A stretch of 64,000 nucleotides of DNA from Kudoa neothunni (lineage: Eukaryota; Cnidaria), in contig OZ199839.1 of the NCBI GenBank assembly GCA_964304625.1, positions 7,936,001 to 8,000,000 of the forward strand, given 5' to 3'. The translations under genes were made by a program, and so were the position numbers. Positions 24,026 to 36,959 of this stretch are shown here, piece by piece. Within the stretch, counting starts at the first letter, position 1; every line of letters begins with the position of its first letter. The notes below the pieces were generated by a model that searched no databases, was not told the origin of the DNA, and saw only the letters and a list, made by a program, of their open reading frames with translations.

Positions 24026-25710
24026 ATTTTTATTTATGAAGAATTCTTTCACAAATTGATGTTCGATTTAGAGACAGGATTAATATTATATCATATGCAT
24101 TAGTTATTTATCAGATTTCTTCATTACATACTTTTAACAGCATAATTATTTAGTTTAATGCAAATTTATTTATTCGAAAATTGTATTTCTGTCTTGATTT
24201 TTTATTTATTTGGAAAAACTAAAACATAATTTTTTCAACGGTGTATTAATTGTTATTAGAAAATGATAATAAATTTTTGTTATAAATTACTTCTTTTATC
24301 TTATGACAATTAGTAGAGCATGGTGCCTATTAAAACGGGTAAAATTTTTTGAAATAATATATTGAAGTACTTTTGATTGTAAATTAATTGTTTTGATCAT
24401 AAAACCTAATAATTTATAATAAATTAATCATCAATTTATGAGCTAACCTAGAAATCCTATATTATTTGTGTCATTTATAATTTAAATGATGTACTAAATA
24501 AATAGTTTGATGTAGAATGTATTTTTCATCGTATTGCCAAACAAACAAACAAATTAATTAGTAAACATGAATACTCTCAATTGATTTTTGGTTTTTTGAA
24601 TAAGCCTTTTAATTCCGAATATCATTATGGTTGGAAAATACGTTTAAACCTAGTTAATAATAAATGTAGAATCCACCTGAAACGAGGCTAAATAATTTTT
24701 TTCATGATGCATTTTAATAAATATAACGAAACACGTTAGTATTATCAATACATATCAGGCAGTGCTTATTGCTACGGGAGGGAATAAATCCTAATCTAAG
24801 AACCCAGTTAAAGTTTGAAATTCACATTTGTAATTAATGATTTTTGTCCTAATATAATTAATTGTTTTGGAAAAAATTTGAGTTACTGATATTTCTAATA
24901 TTATGACTATAAATTTCGTGCTTTATGTTTTGTTATGAGTAATGTTAAATACATATTTTAATTTGTTCCTAATAAAAATTTCGTTAACTAAAAAACCAAA
25001 TATTAGACAATGTGTTTTAGGTATAAAAACGCCCATCCCATTACCTCTGATTGAACCTAATATGTTTAATCTAGCTCAGCTAATGTAATCTGTTAAAATA
25101 TGTTTATCTATGTTTTTATAAAATGAAATAATTGTATTAGTTATATACAGTAAGGTCTCGATATTACGAGGTTCGATATAGGATAGTCGATATTTTTTAC
25201 AAATTTCTGTAACCAACATTGTAACATTTTCGATGTATATAGTCTTTTACTCTAGCGCCGCTATACTCGAAAATACGAAATAATATTTAAAAGCGAATTT
25301 TTTGTAAAATTCAGGGTCTTGCTATTGGGCAGTGATTCTTCAAATTTGAATACAATTAATCCACTAAATTACTCATTCAAACGTTCGGTATTGTGAAAGA
25401 AGAAAGAAATGTTGGTAAAAAATTGAAACTATTCAATATTATGATTCAATTACCTCAATCTGAAATGCCCAAAAATGGCTCTATTGTGCCAGAGAATATC
25501 ATAAATTCTGTTATTGTGAATTTTATTCAAATTTAAATTAGTTATCCTTTCCTGAATAGAATTTTGTCTGATAGATCTGATATAATGTATTCCAATGTTG
25601 TTCTCTCAGTAAAGGAATTATAAATAAAAAATACATCCAACTTTAAATTGCGTTATATAACCGGATTGTATCAGAACACCAAAAAACAAATATTCTGGAG
25701 TTTTTATCAT
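24026..25710. other. intergenic non-coding DNA with a pogo-like end
   Basis: The first ~230 bp are shared with the DNA after copies B and C. At 25149-25183 CAGTAAGGTCTCGATATTAC follows a TA and resembles pogo/Tigger transposon ends; I find no partner end. Nothing else is recognised. Confidence 0.45.
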
Positions 25711-26166
25711 TGATAGGGCAAAACTACGCCAATGACTGATAGCACATGGGTGAGACACTTGGACTCAGAACCATGAGGAAATCGTTCGAATCCACCGGTG
25801 GTCAGACTACTGCTTCCGTTTCGATGGGTCTCCGTCCCATATTTGGGAGTTGTGGTTAAAGTGTAGGCTCACTGTGAAGTGGGGTGAGCGTGAATAGGAG
25901 TTTGAATCTCCGGAACCCATCGAAAGGCAAGTAATTTGCAGTCCTCACAGAGCCAACGTCCTTGAAGGGATAAGGTTTGGAGTGGTGGTCGTCCAGAGAC
26001 GAGGATATTTAATGGTTAAAGTCCCACATTACCGCATAAAGATAAGGGACGGGGTTTCATGTTACATCCTGCGGTGCCTAAAGCGTTAATGGAGGAGGTT
26101 TGACCAACCAGAATTCCACACCCTAATAAGTTGCGCCAGTGGTTTTACCTTGTAAACAAAAAAAAA
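25711..26166 (+). repeat. tRNA-derived SINE-like element
   Basis: A GC-richer island of about 450 bp in AT-rich DNA. It carries a pol III A box (TAGCACATGGG at 25739) and a B box (CGTTCGAATCC near 25789) at tRNA-like spacing, a unique body, and an A-rich 3' tail at 26158-26166. This is the layout of a tRNA-derived SINE. The two ends also show weak inverted similarity (GGCAAAACTACGCC against GCGCCAGTGGTTTTACC), so a non-autonomous DNA element cannot be excluded. No coding capacity. Confidence 0.6.
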
Positions 26167-26639
26167 TTACCTTATTCGTAAATATTTTATTCTATTTTTG
26201 GTAATACTACCATACATGACTAAATATGATAAATATTTTACTATTTTTTGGACTTTTTCATTGAGAAAATGTCTCTCAGATCATTAATTATTAATTTACT
26301 TTTTTGGAAAAATCATCATAAATTATATCTGTAATAATTATGTATAAGTCTTACAGCGATTAACTAAATAAGAAAAACTTAAAAAACCTTTATTATAATT
26401 CTACAACATTTTATCTTAATATTTACAAAAAATTTTCCAAAAATGTAAGTTCTAAATAAGGAAGAGATACATAAATGATTTTAATGCCTTGTGACCGTTG
26501 AAATTTGGACAACCTTAAAGTTGGCTACCAATCTGGATAAGTCTGGCCATCCGCTGATATATATAATAGATCAAGGATCAATCTCTTTCTGCATGAAATA
26601 ATTAAAATAATATTTTTTAGACGTATTAATTTTAATTAA

Positions 26640-27703
26640 GGGATTTCGCAAGCATAGTCGCAAAAAAGAGGCTAAAATTTCTGGGGTCAAAAATCACCCC
26701 AACGTTCCCGGTGGAATTTTCCCGAGCACCGTTCTTCGGGGGTTCAAATTAAGAAAGAATTTAATGGTACACAAATAAAATAAAACATATTTTAACTGAA
26801 AACAAAGTAATTTGCCAAAATTACAATCAATTCAAAAGAAGAAATCATAAGTGAAATTGATCCGAGCAGGCAGCAACAGCGGCAGCATGATCGTATAAAA
26901 TCGGAGATAACAAATTAACAATAAACGGATTAAGATGAATAAAGATGTCTTGGCTCTAATTTGTAATTTGCCGTAATTTTTAAGTTATATATAAAATTCA
27001 CAGTTCAAATTAACTCTTGATATTTGATTTATACGTTCTTTTTTTCAGGCCTAATTTGTTATTAGCAAATTAAATTAGTTGTGTTATTTCTGTTTCGTAA
27101 TTTTTAATTTTCATTGCATTTCTCTGTTTTAATAAATTTCCCCTTATAAGTTGAATAATATAAGAAGTAGATTTCCATAGTTACAAAGTTAAGAAAACAA
27201 AAAAAATCCGCTATATTTAAACAACTTTATTGATTCTCCTTAAAAATCATTACAATTAAAAGTATAACGAAGGAACTACTTACATCCTTCTAGCGACAAG
27301 CGTAGAGTAACGAAAAGTAAATATGAAATTAGATAAGTTATTTTGGGATTAAGACTCGGTAATCCGCGATGAAATTCCATAATAAGCAAAGTTTCATCAG
27401 TTACTCAATTAAATATTACATTCTAAATCATTAAATCTACAATTATAAGAGAAAAATAAATTTTCTCAGTACTTGTGTGTTTTCTTTAAAAACGAAACAT
27501 ATTTTTGTCACTAAAGACAAAAAAAAATCATTAAAATTAGCCGATAATAATTTTTTAAAATGAATTTTCTTTATGCCATTGCGAGTGGTGTACATTTTTA
27601 AAAGAATTCCGAAATTTGAGGGTGGTTTATATTTGTATATCGAAGATTAGGTTCAAATTAGTTGGATTTGGGTCCATGCGGATCCCACTCCGGACAAGGA
27701 TGG
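26640..27703. repeat. piggyBac-like non-autonomous element, copy 2
   Basis: About 900 bp match copy 1 (7190-8100) in the opposite orientation. TTAA sits on both sides (26636-26639 and 27704-27707). Read inward, the right end is CCATCCTTGTCCGGAGTGGG, which matches copy 1. The left end is diverged, so its exact boundary is less sure. The motif GGGGTCAAAAATCACCCC at 26682 echoes the terminal hairpins of the other piggyBac-type elements here. No ORF. Confidence 0.55.
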
Positions 27704-27707
27704 TTAA

Positions 27708-27774
27708 CCGGAACCTCGCTATCCGGAAAGAAAATCGTCGGTCCAAAATTTTCCGGATAATCGAGGTTTGACTG
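27708..27774. repeat. very short pogo-like palindromic element
   Basis: Only about 67 bp. The right end, read inward, is CAGTCAAACCTCGATTATCC and is followed by a TA. The left end (GGAACCTCGCTATCCGGAAA) is its imperfect inverse. It abuts the TTAA of the neighbouring piggyBac-like repeat. This is the end sequence expected of a pogo/Tigger-type element with almost no interior. Confidence 0.5.
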
Positions 27775-27879
27775 TATATAATAGATAGTTGGTTAGAACC
27801 AATATCGACAACTAAATACTTTTTTAGTTCGTCGTAAATCTCTGTCAAAAAATTATGAATCCTCAAGGATTAACGAAAT

Positions 27880-28523
27880 ATTCAGCTATAAACAATTTTA
27901 TTGGATTTTCCAAAAATTTTAGTACAGCGATGTTAGCTAAAATTGTCTGTGCCCTATTTGTAAATATTCTGATAGGTTGATCTTAAATTGTTTATCAGTA
28001 ACACTCTAAGAGAAGATAAGTTTTACATTTCTTAAGAAAATAAAAAAATAAATAAACCACAAATTGGGTTATTCTATAATCTAATGAAACCTATACTTTA
28101 TAATGGACAATAAATTGTTTTACGTAAACAAAACCTGTTGAAATTTATTAAAAATCTTACCCCAGATTTCATAATTTAATAAAATGATCAATGCCATGAG
28201 AATCATACAACCTCTTATATTTTTGATTGTAAATATGTGAATGGGTATTATGTTGTGAGAATTGTTTACATTTGATTCCCTTCTGATTATTTAGAATCTA
28301 TCTAATTTCTGTGATATTTCTTTCAATTAATATTCATGTAATAAATCACTGTCCATCAAAATATTTGTTAAGATGAATTAATATTTCCGAAATATTTGTA
28401 TTTATGCTTCATTAAGTTTAAGTCGAACAATAATTCTGTGTATATATACGAATTATAATCTGATCAAATTTTTGATTTTCATATTGAACGACAATTATCG
28501 TTCAATATCTTGAGCAAAATATA
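27880..28523 (+). promoter_or_regulatory. conserved upstream region and palindrome of family copy B
   Basis: Homologous to the regions before A, C and D. The palindrome ATTGAACGA-CAATTA-TCGTTCAAT is at 28483-28506, ending 17 nt before the ATG at 28524. Confidence 0.55.
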
Positions 28524-31431
28524 ATGAAAAACTTTATCCACCTTTTGGGAATTTGTACTTTTCTGTCATGTATATACACATACGACTAAAAATATTACTA
28601 ATAACGTATAGCCTACTTTTCTCTTATATACATGAAAACGGCCGGGGGAGGTGCTTCAAGTCCAGTTTCTACTGAAATCCCTTTAACTTATAAACTTGTA
28701 AAAGATACAAGTGGATTGAAACTTAATTTGGTACTAAGTGGAGCGGATTATACTGGAGATAATAATTGTCATATTAAACAATCCAACAAAGATGACACAG
28801 ATCTTAATGAAATTAATGCATGTGCTGGTCGTGTTGAAGGCGGAGATAATGCCAAATGTGTTTGGACATGCTCAGGACGTGAAAATAAATTAAATTTTGA
28901 CAAGTCTTCTTCTAGTGCAAAGTATATTGCCGTTTTCACACATACTGCTGCAACGACTGCTGCAGATAAAAATAAAGGTGGAATTGTATTTGGATTAGAG
29001 CTGCGTAATTAAAGCATCAGATATTTACAGTAAATTTCACTTAGCATTATTGGTCGATCCGCAAGTTACAATAACGACAAACGGCCAAAAACTAAAACTG
29101 AGTACAAAAACTTGTAAACCGGTGAACTGTCCCATATTTTATAAGGGTGTTCAATATAAGACCGGAACAGTTAAAACAAGTTGCACTGAAAATAATGAAA
29201 GCGAAATGGAGTTTAATTTGATGATTCCACATTATGAAATGAAATGTGATAATTATCCCAGTTTCTTTTACAAACTGCAAAATAAATATACTCTACTAAA
29301 CATTGGTATTTATCAACCATTATATTATGTGACCTCTATTTCGAGTGCTACAACGAAATATATGCTAAATTTTACAAATAAATTTCCTTTCGAAATATGT
29401 CTTTTCAAAATAAAAGAGGTGCCAACAACTGGCGCTAACAATGTCTACACATCAAAATGTGGTTCAACAAATAAATGCTATGCACCTTGTAATAACGTAG
29501 AACTTGAACTCACCACTCCCACGTCTATTGTTGAAATATTGATTCAAACCAGGCACGTACCAATGACCATCAATGGCGCCGAATATCCTGGGTATATTCA
29601 GAAAAAATTCGGTAATCCAAAAACATTTTAACTTTGATAAACTTCTTATAGTTGTCACAGGAACTACTGCTCCTACCTTATTGTCAGAACACTCATCTAC
29701 TGGTGTTACGCTAAATGTTCCGTTGTTCAAGCCAGAGAAGGATCATAAATTTGAGGGATGTACAGTAAAGTATTACGAAGCAGATAAACCTGAACCAACT
29801 TCTCCTGAAGATGCGAAATGTGGGGCAACCGGTGGAGGATGTGGAACAGGATGCACTGCTTCTCTAGAGATTACAGGGCTTGGTGGTGGAAAACCATATA
29901 TTCTTGAAATTGCAGCAGGCAATACCGATAGTCCTCTTAGCGGCTTAGTAGAACATATATTCTTTCGAACAGGTAATATGATACAAATAAATATTTTTTT
30001 CTTAATAAATATATAGCAAAGAAATCTGATTCTACCTTTTCTGAAACAAATCCAACAGTAACGGATACAACTGCATCAATTAAAGCAATAGAGGATAGCG
30101 AAACACTTAACGCACAAGACAAGACTTGTGCTTACTATATAAGCCCTCATGGAAAGGATGTATATGTGCGTGCCATATGTGAAGATAGTTATCCTTGCAG
30201 GGGTTTTTGCAAGGATTCTCAAAAAATTATTGGGTTAATGCCCGGAACTGATTATGACCTAAAGGTAGTTGCACATGAGGATTATGGAGAAAAAGAATAT
30301 AAAATTACAACGAGTATATAAATAATTGACCTCGAATTATATAATTAACTTTCTTTTAAGCATTTTCAACGCTTACACTCCAATCTCAATTTTTGGAAAA
30401 AGGCTTCAAAGTGACAGGTGTACTTTCAACACCATATCCTACAGCTGTTTGTCACTATAAAGTAAACGTAAAAAAAGGGAATGAATCAAAGTTGGTCTAC
30501 CAATGCCCACCATTGGCTTCTACAACAAACATTGGCCCATCCTCTAATGCATCCAAGACTTCTAAAATAGCGATATCTAGGGCAACTAATGGACAACAAC
30601 CACAGAACGTGCCGCCTCCAAATAAAAAACCAGAAATCACTCCATGCACACAACCACCATTATGCACTGAAATTATATTCAGTGAAGGATACGAAGCAGA
30701 CAAGGAATATGAAGTGTTAGTTACGGCTGTCGGCAGATCTGCAGAAACTACCATCAAAATACCCATAAGTAATAAAAAATCTAATTCTAAATTCGTATCG
30801 TTTATATTTTAATTACATTTTTAAAATTATATACATTAATTTTTATTATACTAAACTTTAATTTAGGCCCACAGTCCATCCCCACTAATAATCCAATCAA
30901 ATTAACTGTGGTGTTTACAAGAGAAGGCGAAACCATAAAAGTTAAAACTTCTCTTCCTACAGGCGTTGATGAGCAGTCGTTATGCAAATGGGAATTGAAA
31001 AATTGGGATGATCCATCCAAACCAATCGTCCAAAAATGCATGGCAACTGGTGAACAAGGTTGTTCTGTTTTTCCATCGTGCAAGGAATTTACAATTTCAA
31101 AATGTGGATAATACTAACAATTATCGTTTGATGTTGTATCATAGTACAGATAGCAATATCTCTGGTTTTGTTGAAATCCAGAAAGGTACTTGAAAAAATG
31201 TTACTGGTCATTATTTCTGATAATTTGATTAGATGATGAATCAAACAAATCCATGTAACATCAAGTTATTAAATTATAATTGATTTATTTTAGGTCAAAA
31301 AATACAATGTACTTATTGATGGAGATATCTTGTTAATCAATTATTTTAGAATTATTGCTGTAGTAGTTCCAGTGCTCATCATTGTTGTTGGTGTGGGATT
31401 CTATTTCGGATACTGGAAAAATAAAAACTAG
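28524..31431 (+). CDS. modular type I membrane protein, family copy B
   Basis: Same exon plan as copy A. Signal peptide MKNFIHLLGICTFLS; N-terminal module (about 28620-29007); large module (29049-29612); two fibronectin-like modules; Ser/Thr/Pro-insert module (about 30362-30772); last Cys module (about 30868-31185); short linker exons including the 15-nt microexon; membrane helix and tail GYWKNKN* ending at 31431. Exon 5 reads through here (CRGFCKDSQKIIGLMPG), showing that the break in copy A is specific to it. B has its own single-base break near 31098, an extra A in the segment reading TISNVDN in A, C and D. The C-terminal modules are almost identical to A and C, while the N-terminal modules differ clearly. 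Expected length about 815-825 aa. Confidence 0.75.
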
Positions 31432-32415
31432 ATTTTTATTTATGAAGAATGCTTTCACAAATTGACGTTCGATTTAGCGACAGTATTAATATTATATCTT
31501 ACGTATTAGATATCTATCAGATTTCATCATTACTTACTTTTAAATGCATAATTATTTAATTTCATGCAAATTTATTTTTTTGGAAATTGTATTTCTATCT
31601 TTATTTTATCTCATTTAATATGGAAAAATTATAACATAATTTTTTCAATACTGCAATAATTGTAATTCGAAATATAGTAAACTAGCGCAAACCCTGGTTC
31701 ACGCTCAGGGTCTTAGCACAATTTTTTATGTAACCAATTTTTTTGTAATTTGTAGCATTTTACTAAAATATAAAGGAAAAAAAATATAGGGAGGAAAGGT
31801 TCCTTTTATTCAGTAAAATATCACAACATGAAAAAGGATCTAATTTAGTAAAGTCATTTTGATAGCGCATAAATCAGATTAATAAAAATTAGATTATCCA
31901 AGTGTAAATGCATAATGGTTCGCTCGACTATGAACTTTGAAGCTGTTGTCTCCATCAAATTCTTTTCAAAAATTTAAATTAAACGTTGTTTCATGATGTT
32001 AATACATTGGTGTATGTAATGGGACGTATTTATATTATTTCAATGTTTAATCAGAATATCAAAATCGAATAATCAGATTATTTTATTTAATTAATTATCA
32101 CATGAATCCTTAAAATTTGTTCACTTTATTTTTCCATAAGAAAAAAGAATGGGTTTATGAAAAATATGATTAGTCATTAACGACGCTACAAAAAATAAAC
32201 CAAAATACCGTCCCCACAAAAGAATAATAGTAATCATCTAAATATAACATCATGAAATCTCATGCACTTTGTTATGGCATATATTGAATATGACCCCGAT
32301 ATTATGCAGAAAAATAAAAAATAATAAATATTGGATAAGTAAATATAATTCGTTTTCATTTCAAATGTTATTAAAATAGCCAGATAACTTTTTGTGATAA
32401 AAAATTAATTTTTAC
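31432..32415. other. intergenic non-coding DNA
   Basis: The first ~250 bp resemble the DNA after A and C. At 31681-31719 a short hairpin (CCCTG and CAGGG arms) begins with ACTAGCGCAAA; a related one lies at 60311. No gene is seen. Confidence 0.45.
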
Positions 32416-32419
32416 TTAA

Positions 32420-34480
32420 CCTTCCGAGCGTCTTTGGGGTCCATTGGACCCCAAGGGATGTTTGAACCCATTTTAGAGAACCTTATAACGCATCAATAAA
32501 TTTTAGATCTCAATTATTCTTCTAAAAATGTGCTAAATTAAAATATTACAAAAAGATTTAATTCGTACTTTTAATTTAGAAAATAATAAAAATACTTACA
32601 CATTCCTTCTTTTGGGGTCTAATGGACCCTACTTTTTTTCCACTAAAATACGAAGAAAAATAATTTCAAGCAATTTTGAGGATTAAGAAAAAATTTATCG
32701 AGAAGAAACAGCGATAAATTCAAAAAACCGTCTGGCGATAAATGAGGATCATTGTTAACAAGCAAAGCGTTGCCATGAGTGGTTCTGAGCGTGATATTTC
32801 GAATGAATTTGAGTCTGATGTGAGTGAAATTTATGATAACCTTGTAGAATTTGATTATTCGCACAATTCTGATATTTCTGACGATAATAAATATTATCGA
32901 AACATATACGAGGATAAGAATGGTGTTATTTGGTCTACTGATAAACCTCAAATAACTATAAACACAAAAGAAAATATTATTCGAAAATCTCCGGGTATAA
33001 CTGCTGACGCTTCAAGCAGAATCACCTCGTTGGTTGATACATTCCTCATATTTTTTGGTGAGGCCTTATTCTCAACTGTAATTTTGAATACTAATAAGTT
33101 CAACAATTTTCATTATCAACATTCTTGGAAGGATTTAAAAAGCCAAGAATTATTGGCATGTGTAGGAATTCCTGTGTATATGTCAATTTTTAAAGCTAAA
33201 TTAGAATTACTCAAACTGCTATGGAGTGTTGAAAAGGGAAGGAATATTTTTCGAAAGATAATGCCATTAAAAATGTTTATTCAAATTTCGAGAGCTATTC
33301 ATTTTGATGATTTTGAAACGAGAGAAACTCGAAGTATCCTGGATAAATTCTGTCCCATTCGTGATGTTTTTTAATGATTGGAAAGATATTCTTTCCAAAC
33401 TTGTTGTCCCCCAGAAGAATTTGACAATTGACGAACAACTAGTTGCTTTTAGGGGAAAATGCACTTTTAATCAATATATGCCGTCAAAACCAGCATTGTA
33501 TGGAATAAAGTTTTTTCTCCTTACCGATCCAGAGACCAAGTACACTCATAATATTTCGGTATATTTGGGTAAAAACAACAATGAAAGGTCAAAAAATGTT
33601 GGAGAAAACATTTTTATAAATCTTATTTCAGAATTAAAGGAAAGTGGGAGAAATATCATCTGCGACAATTTCTTTACCTCCGTTCCCCTTGCCCAAAAAC
33701 TCCTAACATGGGAAATGAGAATGACAATAACTGGAACAATCAGTAATAATAAACGAGATATTCCGGATTATCTAAAAAAGAATTCAAAGCGGGAGGTTTT
33801 TATTGTGAACGCAAGAGAGAGAGACACCACAAAGTAACAATAACAACAACAATAATAATTGCGCCCCCTATCTAATGGTTTTTTAATCTCCTGTATTAAT
33901 CTACCAACATAACAGTTTTCAGCACACGTATTTTGTTTGATCAAAAACTAATGCTAACCTCCTATGTTATTAAAAAATATAAAGCAATTATTCTTCTAAC
34001 ATCCCCTGTTTCGATACAGATGTTGAAGATAGTAAACGAAAAAAAACCCATGGTTATCTTGGAATATAATCGTTATAAAGGAGGGATGGACACGGTTGAT
34101 CTTATTATTGCAACAACAAGTGTAAAAAGATATATCAATCGACGGCCGACGCCAATATTCTTCAATATGGTTGATCTTAGCTTGATAAATGCGTTTTATC
34201 TTTATAAAATTATTTTCTGCGACTATAATTGCCAGAGGGTTAAGTTTCTAGAAGAGCTTGTGGATAGTTTGATGAAGGATGATATTCAGAGACACATATC
34301 GCGTTGATCAAAGTTCTACTTGTATCCAAGAATTTCGTCGTCGCAATAATATTTGTTTTTGTTCAAGATCGCGTGATAAAAAACGAGGACTATTTGTTAT
34401 GTTTATGGGACCAACTGCTGTGAAAACCATTCAGAAATTACTGGCGTGTTGTGTTCTAATAAGAAAAACTAAAATATAAA
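32420..34480 (+). mobile_element. piggyBac-type DNA transposon
   Basis: The left end follows TTAA at 32416-32419 and opens with CCTTCCGAGCG, then TTTGGGGTCCATTGGACCCC. A degenerate repeat of this end (CATTCCTTC, TTTTGGGGTC) lies at 32600-32632. The right end was not found; it may be lost or displaced by the element at 34667. Confidence 0.7.
32742..34479 (+). pseudogene. piggyBac transposase, damaged
   Basis: Acidic N-terminus (FESDVSEIYDN), then the DDE_Tnp_1_7 core. The three catalytic Asp are present: TIDEQLVAFRGK, NIICDNFFTS and GGMDTVDLI. An 89-nt GT-AG intron (33834-33922) restores frame between ERDTT and the strand RILFDQK. The core is broken by a one-base frameshift near 33345-33375, and the C-terminal Cys-rich tail is frame-shifted near 34300 and degraded. 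Most likely inactive. Confidence 0.8.
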
Positions 34481-34666
34481 TATCTCATATATTGTCTATT
34501 TCGAAATTTTATATATTGCGGTTTTTATTGAGCGCCAATATTAAGAAATTAATTGTGAGGGAAACCTTTTATACTATTTTATTAATAAAGAATTAAATTT
34601 TTATTTATTATAACAACATTAGATTCAAAAGGTCGTTAAAATGTTCGAATTTTATGTTGATTTTAA

Positions 34667-36362
34667 GGCAGTGGCTATTCACATGGATCCATTTAATCCC
34701 CTCTCGGGACTGGCTATTCTCGTGGAAACGAATAACTCCACCGTTATAGGCGATATTTCAAATCTGATTTCATATTTGAATTGAGCTGTTTTTAATCCAA
34801 TTTTTTATGTAAAAATTGTTTGAAATTTAAAGAATAGAAATTCAACACTTTGTCTGCCCTATTTACACTGTTCACTAATAGTACACTCACGTTTTTGAGT
34901 CAATCATTATGTAATATAAATATTATAATTGAAATGAAAGGTAAAGTAAACATATCTAATGGTGGTTAGAAACCTTTAGTTTGATACGTCTCAACGCACA
35001 CAGTTTAATTTAGAATAAGTCATCTCCAATCATTTACGAAACATGTACGTTTCTATCTAAACATTTTTAATATAAATTTAACAAGATTATCGTTAATTAA
35101 TGGATATTAATTGTATTCGAACTATTTTACATCAATGTAAACCACTTTTCATATGTTTCTGTAAGATTGTACCATAATTTCGGGGAATTTTCGTTGTTTT
35201 ATCCCTACAAAATTTATTTATTTTAATCAAAAGCATGAGAAAGGTTTTCATGGTGCCGATTCGTGAATACAGAACCTATAAATACTGAAACCTACGAGGT
35301 TAACTTAAAAAGTAAACCTATACTTCTCGATTTAAACTCATTTATCAATTTTTAACAAGTAGGGTAATTCTGAATTTTCTGCATTAATTCCTCTGGTAGT
35401 TTCTCAATGGGTAAATTTATAAAATGAAAATTTTTGAATGATGATTTTTGGGATACGTTTGTTTGACTATCGTAACGCGAGCCAATGAAGTAATGTAGTA
35501 AGTATTATAATAAACAACGTTGGAGTTAAAATAACGGTTAATTCGTCCTTGAGCATTTTGAATTGTTCTGAAAAATTTCATTTTAATATTGTAAACATTT
35601 GTTTCCTGATACTGAGGGATGTGTAATTGTTATAGTTCAGAAAAATCAATTTTCACTCCAATGAAGAATCGATCAACTTAACCACTAGCCATGGTTGTTT
35701 AGCTGTGAGCCCAAAAAATTTCCCCAAAATAACCACATTTGAAATTTTAACAGTACAATAATATTTTTTAATAATAGATATAGGGTTGAGCTAGTCAATT
35801 TAAAAGCGCTTCATAAGAAGCAATAATGACACCACATTTCAGACTTATTCCATGCAATTGGTATTTTCTACCATATAAAAGCTTAAATTTCTCTTCTACA
35901 ATATAATTTTATATATAAACTTAATCTACAAATTTCAATTAATTTAAAGTTCTTTAGTATTTAGAAATAGTCTCACGAAGTAGAACGCCTTACAACCAAA
36001 TAGGATTCACGCGCATATTCAGACATGGTGGGTGACACAAGAATACACGAACAGAACAGTTTCTACTTATTAGTAAATGTCGTTACTTTTCATTTCAAGT
36101 ATAATGTTTATATTACATAATATTAGACTCAAAAAAAGTGAGTGTACTATTAGTGAACAGTGTAAATAGGACAAACAAAGTGTTGAATTTTCATTCTTTA
36201 AATTTTCAAACCATTTTTACATAATAAATTATATTAAAAATAGTTGAATTAAAATATGAAGTCAGATTTGAAATATCGCCTATGACTGAGGATTCATTCG
36301 TTTCCATGAGAATAGCCAGTCCCGAGAGGAGATTAAATGGATCCATGAGAATAGCCACTGCC
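34667..36362. mobile_element. non-autonomous element with ~290-bp inverted repeats
   Basis: The left arm starts GGCAGTGGCTATTCACATGG at 34667. The right arm, read inward from 36362, starts GGCAGTGGCTATTCTCATGG. The arms stay alike for about 290 bp (to about 34955, and from about 36075), clearly related though not identical. The 1.1-kb centre has no ORF. Flanks are TTAA on the left and TATA on the right, so the target duplication is unclear. A related single end lies at 55983-56001. Confidence 0.75.
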
Positions 36363-36959
36363 TATAAGAAAAGCCGACCTCAAACAAATTCCTTTCGATA
36401 TACAATTATACACACCCAATTTTCAAAATTATTTGAGTTTAATACATGCTATATTCACTTTTTATGATATATTGTTTTATTTCTACCTGCTCTAATTTAA
36501 AAAACAAAACAATTTTATCTTTTTAATGCTGTCAGTTACAAACAGCGTGTTGTTTATTTTGTGTGCAATTTGTTGACGGACTTTGTTTAAAAGTAAAAGA
36601 AAACTTCTTGTCATTAACAATTTTTGATGATTCGTTTTAATATACATAATATGTTATAATTTTTTCCGATGGTTTTAAAAACATGAATTTTTGTACTTGT
36701 CATAAATTTTTTAATAATTTCGTTTCGCTCTATTAAATCTTAGAAATGATTAAATTAACTAAATTTTGTATAGGATTTCTTTTTACTTTAAGGAGAAAGA
36801 ATGCGTCAAAAAGATGTTTATGTTAAAGTATTTGTCAATATTTTAACGAAAATCTACTACAAAACGGCGTGTCAGTTTAACAACCAAATATACCTTTTTA
36901 TAAATTTAATTTATTTAGCATTATAATGATTATAATAGATGACAACAATAAACTATCCA

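Noticed and set aside
33834-33922. Large insertion breaking the piggyBac transposase at 32742
   Set aside because: It starts GT, ends AG and its removal keeps frame and family order, so an intron explains it better.
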